A stretch of 35,311 bases of DNA. Origin: Caryophanales bacterium. Lineage in GTDB: Bacteria > Bacillota_I > Bacilli_A > RF39 > UBA660. The notes below the pieces were generated by a model. That model searched no databases, was not told the origin of the DNA, and saw nothing but the letters and a program-made list of their open reading frames with translations. A program made the position numbers and the translations under genes. Below are positions 30,354 through 35,311 of this stretch, piece by piece (the first letter of the stretch is position 1; each line of letters starts with the position of its first letter). The stretch is taken from assembly GCA_016282375.1 (NCBI GenBank), contig JAEEKI010000018.1:1-35311 (forward strand), given 5' to 3'.

Positions 30354-31757
30354 TCAATTAACTAAAATACCATCTAAACTAAAACTCTTAGCATCAGTAA
30401 TTTTAACATTTACGAGTTTACCAATGGTATCTTCCGAAGCATCAATATTAACCAGTTTCATTGTTTGCGTATAACCATATACTTTATCATCATCTTTTGT
30501 TGATTTACCAATAACTAATACCTCCACAACTTGATCTAGTAAACGCATATTACTTTCTTTTGAATACTCATTTACTACTTCATTTAAGCGATGAAGACGA
30601 CTTTCTTTTTCCTTTTGAGAAACATCATCTTTCATCAATGCGGAAGCCGTACCCTTTCTTTCTGAATAAATAAAAGTGAAGGCTCCATCATATTTACAGT
30701 AATTAACCATATCTAAGGTCAATTGAAAATCTTCTTCGGTTTCCCCAGGAAAACCAACAATAATATCTGTGGTTATAGCAACTCCTGGAATTAACTTTTT
30801 CATTTTATCATATAAAGTTTTATATTCTTCAGCAGTATATCGACGATTCATCTTTTTTAAGATTCTATCACTACCCGATTGTAATGGTAGATGAATGTAA
30901 GGCATAATATTATCATACTTAGCAATAATATCAATCATTTTATCCGTAAAATTCCATGGATGAGAAGTTACAAAACGTAATCTAGGAATACCTAATTTAG
31001 CTACACCTTCTAATAAATCAGCAAAGTCATAACCCAAATTCAAATCTTTACCGTAAGCATTAACATTTTGACCTAAAAGCGTTATTTCTTGATAATTATT
31101 ATCCACTAAACATTGACATTCTTTTAATATTTCTTCTTTTTTACGACTCCGCTCTCTACCTCTAGTAAAAGGTACAATACAATAAGTACAGAATTTATCA
31201 CATCCATACATAATATTAACCCAAGCACTAATTTTAGAATCTCTTTCATAAGTAATATTTTCCGGAACAATATCACTATTAGAATATACTTCAATATTTT
31301 GTTTAGATTTTTTTTCAATCAATAATTTTGGTAAATCATATAGATTATTCGTACCAACAATAATATCAATATATTGATGGTTCTTTTGAATATCAGCAAT
31401 AACATCTTCTTGGCCAGCCATACAACCAGTAATAGCAATTATTAAATCAGGTTTAGCCTTTTTTAAATGTTTACAGCGACCTAAATAACCAAAGACTTTA
31501 TCATGAGCATTTTCTCTAATAGCACAAGTATTTAGAATAACAACGTCTGCATCTTCCAGTTTATCAACCATTTCCATGCCAAGCATTTGCATATAAGCTT
31601 TTATTTGTTCACTATCATGCACATTCATTTGGCAACCATAAGTTCTTAAAAAATACTTTTTACCTTGATATATAGCTTCATACTTATGAAAAGTATCGAG
31701 ATAATTAATATCTACTTTTTCTCTATTTTTGGCATCTTTATAATTTGGTAATTTCAC
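30354..31757 (-). CDS. miaB: MiaB, tRNA (ms2i6A37) methylthiotransferase
   Basis: 467 residues in three domains: N-terminal UPF0004 with 'RTYGCQMNVHDSE', 'NTCAIRENA' and 'ITGCMAG' (first 4Fe-4S cluster), radical-SAM core with 'YGCDKFCTYCIVPFTRGRE', and a C-terminal TRAM domain. It converts i6A37, made by MiaA (8088-8954), to ms2i6A37. The start is GTG 31757 with a weak GGAAGTGG site; the promoter's expected start point is only ~13 nt upstream. It ends in TGA, showing TGA is a stop in this organism. Confidence 0.97.
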   Translation of the reverse strand: MKLPNYKDAKNREKVDINYLDTFHKYEAIYQGKKYFLRTYGCQMNVHDSEQIKAYMQMLGMEMVDKLEDADVVILNTCAIRENAHDKVFGYLGRCKHLKKAKPDLIIAITGCMAGQEDVIADIQKNHQYIDIIVGTNNLYDLPKLLIEKKSKQNIEVYSNSDIVPENITYERDSKISAWVNIMYGCDKFCTYCIVPFTRGRERSRKKEEILKECQCLVDNNYQEITLLGQNVNAYGKDLNLGYDFADLLEGVAKLGIPRLRFVTSHPWNFTDKMIDIIAKYDNIMPYIHLPLQSGSDRILKKMNRRYTAEEYKTLYDKMKKLIPGVAITTDIIVGFPGETEEDFQLTLDMVNYCKYDGAFTFIYSERKGTASALMKDDVSQKEKESRLHRLNEVVNEYSKESNMRLLDQVVEVLVIGKSTKDDDKVYGYTQTMKLVNIDASEDTIGKLVNVKITDAKSFSLDGILVN

Positions 31758-31776
31758 AAAACCACTTCCATGCCGT

Positions 31777-31805
31777 ATTATAGCAAAACACTAAGTAAAA
31801 TGAAA
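31777..31805 (-). promoter_or_regulatory. miaB promoter
   Basis: Minus strand: extended -10 TGCTATAAT with TATAAT at 31782-31777; the -35 is poor (TTTCAT, 31805-31800, 17-nt spacer) and lies in the 3' arm of the candidate RNA at 31802-31937. Confidence 0.55.
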
Positions 31806-31938
31806 GGGGTTCGGGATATGAATAAATTACCTCTATGAGGAGTATTTCGAATTAATAAGGGTATACAGTGTATGAATAATATAAATAATAAAATAGGACT
31901 ATTGTGTTAATAATTTTTAATCCCAAAACCCGCTTTCA
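31801..31938 (-). ncRNA. Candidate structured small RNA with long complementary ends
   Basis: In the 244-nt gap between miaB and rsmA, minus-strand arms GAAAGCGGGTTTTGGGAT (31937-31920) and ATCCCGAACCCCTTTC (31817-31802) can form a 15-bp stem with one bulged C and one small internal loop. The arms are much more GC-rich than the ~100 nt they enclose. Inside are short hairpins such as CCTC-ATA-GAGG and ATAC-ACT-GTAT. TATAAT at 31951-31946 would start transcription just before the 5' arm. The shape (closed rod, loose AT-rich middle) recalls 6S-type RNAs, but no family motif is recognised. The plus strand folds equally, and a small inverted-repeat element is an alternative. Confidence 0.4.
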
Positions 31939-31945
31939 AAAAGTA

Positions 31946-31973
31946 ATTATACTCATAAAAAAAAGCCTAGCAA
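31946..31973 (-). promoter_or_regulatory. Putative promoter of the candidate small RNA
   Basis: Minus strand: TTGCTA (31973-31968), 16 nt, TATAAT (31951-31946). The -35 lies in the loop of the rsmA terminator, so the match may be fortuitous. Confidence 0.4.
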
Positions 31974-31979
31974 GGCTTT
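31957..31979 (-). terminator. rsmA terminator
   Basis: 7-bp stem AAAGCCT/AGGCTTT with a 4-nt loop, then T8 on the minus strand. Confidence 0.85.
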
Positions 31980-32001
31980 CGACAAATAACGACAAAACTA
32001 G

Positions 32002-32784
32002 TTATTTTTCGCTATTCAATTTAGTAAAAGACTCTATAAAAACCTCTTGAGGTATTTCTTCGGGACGAACATCTTCCCTATAATGATGTTCTTCCAATAC
32101 TTCTTTAATAAGACTAAAATCATATTTACGCAGATTATTTTTTAAAGTTTTTCTTTTAAATTGAAAGCATTCTTTCAAAAAAGCAAAATATTTATTGGTA
32201 TCTATATTATATTTATTACTCTTTTTTGTTAATTTAATAACGGCACTATCAACTTTAGGAATAGGATTAAAATTATTTTTAGCAACAAAGATTTCTTTCT
32301 GAGCATGATAATAATAATCGATTACTAAAGTTATATAGCCATATTCTTTATGACCAGGTTTAGCACAAAACCGATCAGCAACTTCATTTTGAACCATAAA
32401 AAGCATTCCTTCGATAGAAAGATTACTATTTAATAAATAGGTAATAATAGGACTAGTAATATAATATGGTAAATTACCTATCACATATAAATTATGATAA
32501 TGATAATTATTAATAAGACTTTTTAAATCCGTTTGTAAAATATCATTATAAAGAATATGACATTTATCAGATTCATACTTATCTAAATATTTATGCATAT
32601 CCATATCTATTTCAATACAAAGAAGATTGCTAGGTAACTTACTCAAATAAGAAGTAAGTGCTCCTCTTCCGGGACCAATCTCAATTATTAAATCATCTTT
32701 TTGAAACGTAAACAAAGACACTATTTGTTGGATAATAGCATCATTTATTAAGAAATTTTGTCCTAAAGACTTTTTAGCTTGCAT
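32002..32784 (-). CDS. rsmA: RsmA/KsgA, 16S rRNA dimethyladenosine transferase
   Basis: 260 residues. 'KSLGQNFLIN', SAM-binding 'IIEIGPGRGALTSYL' and catalytic 'VIGNLPYYITSPII' (NLPY) are diagnostic. It dimethylates two adjacent adenosines near the 3' end of 16S rRNA; loss gives kasugamycin resistance. It overlaps the 3D-domain gene by 11 nt, echoing the Bacillus yabE-rnmV-ksgA neighbourhood (rnmV absent here). Confidence 0.97.
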   Translation of the reverse strand: MQAKKSLGQNFLINDAIIQQIVSLFTFQKDDLIIEIGPGRGALTSYLSKLPSNLLCIEIDMDMHKYLDKYESDKCHILYNDILQTDLKSLINNYHYHNLYVIGNLPYYITSPIITYLLNSNLSIEGMLFMVQNEVADRFCAKPGHKEYGYITLVIDYYYHAQKEIFVAKNNFNPIPKVDSAVIKLTKKSNKYNIDTNKYFAFLKECFQFKRKTLKNNLRKYDFSLIKEVLEEHHYREDVRPEEIPQEVFIESFTKLNSEK

Positions 32785-33319
32785 AAGAAGGTGTTTCCCA
32801 ACCCTTTCTTAAAACATCATATGTTATTTTTGAACGCCCAATATACTTAGAGGCATATTCTTCACTCTCTGATAAAAAATCGATTGCTGTTCCTAAAACG
32901 CCTCGATCTAAAACAATGGCATATACAGGTGTTGAAGATATTCTTGATGAATTAAAACGAATAATAGACCCACATGGTAAATTAGCACTTGAAGCGACAA
33001 TATTAACTACGCCATAATCCTTATCTTCATATGTTACTGTACCATCCATAATATTATATTTACTTAAACAAGCTAAATGACCATTACACAAAGGGCAATT
33101 ATAAGCATAACCCGTTAAATCACCCGTATAAGTATCTTTCGCACTATATAATAAATCATAATTAAATTCTGATACTTTCAAAGCCATTTGTGATAAATCA
33201 ACCGTTTTATTTAAATTATCATTTTTAACATATGACTCAAAATTATCATTACGATTTGTGCTTAAAAAGACAACAATAATTAATATAATACATTTTATAA
33301 CATTAAAAACTCTTTTCAT
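32774..33319 (-). CDS. Exported 3D-domain protein (YabE/YocH-like wall-lytic fold)
   Basis: 181 residues with an N-terminal membrane or signal segment (~8-21). The C-terminal ~110 residues match 3D domains of the double-psi-barrel lytic type: 'TGYAYNCPLCNGHLAC', 'YGVVNIVASSANLPCGSIIRF' and 'VYAIVLDRGVLGTAIDFL'. Two of the three family aspartates are seen (LDRG and IDF); the first, usually in 'A.D...IP.G', is replaced ('VASSANLPCGS'). The CPLC/C...C pattern occurs in a clostridial-type subgroup. Such domains cleave or bind peptidoglycan, and some relatives act in germination. Its location upstream of rsmA parallels yabE in Bacillus. Confidence 0.8.
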   Translation of the reverse strand: MKRVFNVIKCIILIIVVFLSTNRNDNFESYVKNDNLNKTVDLSQMALKVSEFNYDLLYSAKDTYTGDLTGYAYNCPLCNGHLACLSKYNIMDGTVTYEDKDYGVVNIVASSANLPCGSIIRFNSSRISSTPVYAIVLDRGVLGTAIDFLSESEEYASKYIGRSKITYDVLRKGWETPSYAS

Positions 33320-33345
33320 ATAACCCCAACCTAAACATCTAAGCC

Positions 33346-33375
33346 ATTATATCACTGACATTAATTATTTGTCAA
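33346..33375 (-). promoter_or_regulatory. Promoter of the 3D-domain gene and rsmA
   Basis: Minus strand: consensus TTGACA (33375-33370), 18 nt, consensus TATAAT (33351-33346) with TGA before it (extended -10). Confidence 0.8.
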
Positions 33376-33385
33376 AAAGACACCC

Positions 33386-34252
33386 CTAAACACCAAATAG
33401 TTCTTTTAAAGTAGTTTCTGTTTCAATTTCTGGATAATATTCATTAAATAAACCTTCGGTTACGCCAGTTGTAGTCATACCTAAACCATTATAATACCTA
33501 GCAGAATTATCATAAAATGTAGTACCATAAGTAGCATCAAAAATATAATATTTGCCTTCATATTCAACATAATTCCACATATGATTATCAGATAGTACTA
33601 GATAAGAATTAATACCAATATTTTGAAAAATAATTTGAGCGGCTTTAGCAAAACCAGCACATACGGAACTGCCCTTAGTAAAGAAACTATAAATAGATTG
33701 ATTAATACCAAAATGCATAAAAATACTATCATAAGTATGAGAAGCTATATAATCATACACATAAAGGATTTTTTCTTTATCTGTCATATCTTTCGTCTCA
33801 CGTTGAACAATATCTATTTCTCTTTCAATACGCATTGTACCAAACAAACTCCTAATCTTTCCTAAGTTGTTCATGTTATTATAAGTTATTTCATTATTGC
33901 CTTCCAAATAACTACCAATTCCTAAGAAACTGATTAATTCAGGGTGATCCAAATAAACAGCATCATAAGCCTTTAAAAAGATTTCCTTACATTCTTTTTC
34001 ACATTTAATTGTTACCTCGGCATTATCATCAATGGAATTTTGAATAATTTCTTCATAAATATGGTAATCCTCTGGTAATAACAACTTTAATTTAAAGTAT
34101 TCATCACTATAATATAAATCATTAATATAACTAGTGCTTTCCTTATACTCTTCGGTGACTAAAGGATTACCAACTACAGGTCTTAAATAAAAATTAAATA
34201 ATGTAATAAAAATTACAAAACCGAAATAAAAAGCTATTCTTCCTTGTTTCAT
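33386..34252 (-). CDS. Membrane-anchored transglutaminase-like protein
   Basis: 288 residues with an N-terminal membrane helix (~6-22). A helical middle region precedes a transglutaminase core with Cys198 in 'GSSVCAGFAKAAQIIF', His224 in 'SDNHMWNYVEYEGKYY' and Asp239 in 'IFDATYG': complete triad. 'MTDKEKILYVYDYIASHTYD' is the usual family lead-in. Resembles the protein at 7134-8093 in plan but not closely in sequence. Its start overlaps the stop of the upstream gene by 4 nt, so the two are translated together and perhaps act together at the membrane. Substrate unknown. Confidence 0.85.
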   Translation of the reverse strand: MKQGRIAFYFGFVIFITLFNFYLRPVVGNPLVTEEYKESTSYINDLYYSDEYFKLKLLLPEDYHIYEEIIQNSIDDNAEVTIKCEKECKEIFLKAYDAVYLDHPELISFLGIGSYLEGNNEITYNNMNNLGKIRSLFGTMRIEREIDIVQRETKDMTDKEKILYVYDYIASHTYDSIFMHFGINQSIYSFFTKGSSVCAGFAKAAQIIFQNIGINSYLVLSDNHMWNYVEYEGKYYIFDATYGTTFYDNSARYYNGLGMTTTGVTEGLFNEYYPEIETETTLKELFGV

Positions 34253-34806
34253 ACAGCACCATAATAATATAGTTGAGAATTAATAAATCTCACACCGGGA
34301 ATTAAAAAAACACTATCTAAATATGTTAAATCAGCTTTAGTACTAAACCCAATTAAGTTTGTCATTTCCTCTAAAGATTTCTTTTCATGTAAATAAACAA
34401 TATACTTAGTAAAGATTTCTTCATCTCTATACGTAGGAACACTAATCGTATCTCTATTTAAATAAATGGTTTCTCTTTCCAATAAATCTAAATACTCTAA
34501 ATATAAAATAATTACAATATATTCGACATTACTTAAATTATAATGCTCAGCTTCTAAAGATATCTTATGTTCTCTTCTATCATCATAATGATTATATATT
34601 TTCATAATTAAAGACTTATTAGCTTCTGGTACTAAACCATAAAATCTAGCAAAGTTACGATAATCATCAGTATTAACGCTCATTCTAGCATGTTTTAATT
34701 CTTTTTTCCATTCAATAAGAGAGACTATATAATCAAATACAGCAAAAAACAAAGTATAACTAACTGTAAATATTACTATAAAAATTAAAAATTGTTTTAA
34801 TCTCAT
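34249..34806 (-). CDS. Membrane-anchored protein of unknown function, coupled to a transglutaminase-like gene
   Basis: 185 residues: one N-terminal membrane helix (~5-27), then a mostly helical, charged soluble region ending in 'FLIPGVRFINSQLYYYGAV'. No family recognised. ATG 34806 has AAAGGGAT about 8 nt upstream and TATAAT-like boxes nearby. It overlaps the start of the transglutaminase-like gene by 4 nt (ATGA type). The shared membrane topology and coupling suggest a partner protein (inference). Confidence 0.65.
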   Translation of the reverse strand: MRLKQFLIFIVIFTVSYTLFFAVFDYIVSLIEWKKELKHARMSVNTDDYRNFARFYGLVPEANKSLIMKIYNHYDDRREHKISLEAEHYNLSNVEYIVIILYLEYLDLLERETIYLNRDTISVPTYRDEEIFTKYIVYLHEKKSLEEMTNLIGFSTKADLTYLDSVFLIPGVRFINSQLYYYGAV

Positions 34807-34851
34807 ACTATAATCCCTTTATTATAGTCATTATATCATACATGTAATATC

Positions 34852-34888
34852 AAAAAAAGTTTTTCCATATTAATGAAAAAACTTTTTA
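34852..34888 (-). terminator. serS terminator
   Basis: 11-bp stem AAAAAGTTTTT/AAAAACTTTTT (34854-34864 with 34877-34887) with flanking T runs, immediately after the serS stop. Confidence 0.75.
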
Positions 34889-34894
34889 CATTCT

Positions 34895-35311
34895 TTAACT
34901 AATCTTTTCTATCTTTGCTTTACCGCCCATATATGGTCTTAATACTTCTGGAATATCTACACTACCATCTTCATTATAATTATTTTCTAGGAAAGCAATT
35001 AACATTCTTGGCGGAGCAATAACCGTATTATTCAAAGTATGAGCATAGACTTTATTTCCTTCACTATCTTTATAACGAATACCAAGTCTTCTTGCTTGAG
35101 CATCAGTTAAATTAGAACAAGAACATACTTCGAAGAATTTTTGTTGTCTTGGACTCCATGCCTCAATATCACAAGAGCGATATTTTAAATCAGCTAAATC
35201 GCCAGTACAACAAACTAATTTACGAACAGGAATATTTAATGATAGGAATAATTCCACTGAAAAATTCCACATTTTATCATACCATTTCTCACTATCTTCT
35301 GGTTTACATAC
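34895..35311 (-). CDS. serS: Seryl-tRNA synthetase, C-terminal part (runs off right edge)
   Basis: The last 138 codons are present; the frame is open to base 35311, so the N-terminal coiled-coil arm and motif 1 lie outside. Visible: 'VCCTGDLADLKYRSCDIEAW', 'FFEVCSCSNLTDAQARRLGI' (class II motif 2/active-site region, with the SerRS-typical CSN and QARR) and motif 3-like 'LNNTVIAPPRMLIAFLENN', then 'IPEVLRPYMGG'. This is the typical SerRS C terminus (usually IPxxLxPYMGG). It charges tRNA-Ser and tRNA-Sec. An apparent start at Met 35272 is internal, because the reading frame continues upstream with KPEDSEKWYDK. Confidence 0.96.
   Translation of the reverse strand, partial: VCKPEDSEKWYDKMWNFSVELFLSLNIPVRKLVCCTGDLADLKYRSCDIEAWSPRQQKFFEVCSCSNLTDAQARRLGIRYKDSEGNKVYAHTLNNTVIAPPRMLIAFLENNYNEDGSVDIPEVLRPYMGGKAKIEKIS

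Noticed and set aside
30354-30356. Possible use of TGA as tryptophan (mycoplasma code), given the low GC content
   Set aside because: miaB ends in TGA at its normal length, and tryptophans in conserved motifs are TGG.
31124-31318. Minus-strand frame inside miaB
   Set aside because: Out-of-frame shadow of the radical-SAM core, whose CxxxCxxC motif is intact in the main frame.
31801-31938. Reading the inverted repeat as a MITE with AAGTAA target duplication
   Set aside because: AAGTAA occurs on both sides, but at unequal distances from the arms and in AT-rich sequence where chance matches are likely; no second copy is seen in the window. Kept only as an alternative to the RNA call.
31984-32007. 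Inverted repeat AAATAAC/GTTATTT at the rsmA stop as a second terminator
   Set aside because: The loop is 10 nt, no T run follows on the minus strand, and a clear terminator lies just beyond at 31957-31979.

Overview
The window is AT-rich chromosomal DNA (roughly 30% GC by eye) from a spore-forming low-GC Gram-positive bacterium. Sporulation genes (spoIIP, yqfC/yqfD, spoIIIAH, gerE, gerM), a single-chain glycyl-tRNA synthetase behind a T-box leader, a CIRCE operator and Bacillus-like gene order point to the Bacilli, probably an Erysipelotrichales/RF39-like gut lineage (inference). TGA ends miaB, so the code is 11 rather than the mycoplasma code. Most genes are on the minus strand.

Layout. 1-963: a surface protein cut by the left edge and a membrane-anchored cadherin-like domain protein. 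975-5485 (minus): spoIIP, yqxA-like, lepA, a small putative HTH protein, hemW; this is the Bacillus spoIIP-yqxA-lepA-hemW block with one extra gene. 5603-8093 (plus): NahK-like kinase, rpsT, a transglutaminase-like protein. 8088-10136: divergent tRNA-modification genes miaA and tmcAL with interleaved promoters. 10133-12410: a large polytopic membrane protein and hsp20 under a CIRCE/HrcA operator. 12605-15473 (minus): sepF, divIVA, cdsA, rseP and tRNA-Arg(CCG), a compact division/envelope operon lacking the ylmGH and dxr genes often found there. 15571-18881: T-box-controlled glyQS and a large secreted protein. 18962-24904 (minus): rpsU-yqeY, then yqfC-yqfD-vanZ-ybeY-dgkA-era-yqzL-recO, then tdk; this is Bacillus synteny with a VanZ-like gene where phoH usually sits and without cdd.

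24976-27459 (minus) holds the main accessory locus: a C39-peptidase ABC exporter followed by two tiny overlapping genes encoding double-glycine-leader peptides with GxxxG motifs and a single Cys near each C terminus. It looks like an uncharacterised two-peptide (class IIb-like) bacteriocin. 27630-29367 (plus): late-sporulation cluster spoIIIAH-gerE-gerM, with a SigmaK-like promoter before gerE. 29436-30264: tRNA-Arg(TCT) and a Cys-His-Asp triad protein. 30354-33319 (minus): miaB, a candidate structured RNA with long complementary ends in the miaB-rsmA gap, rsmA, and a 3D-domain protein. 33386-35311 (minus): transglutaminase-like protein, membrane-anchored protein of unknown function, and the C-terminal part of serS cut by the right edge.

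Nearly all genes are housekeeping or sporulation. Several promoters lie so close to start codons that mRNA leaders would be only about 10-15 nt. There is no CRISPR array, transposase or integrase.
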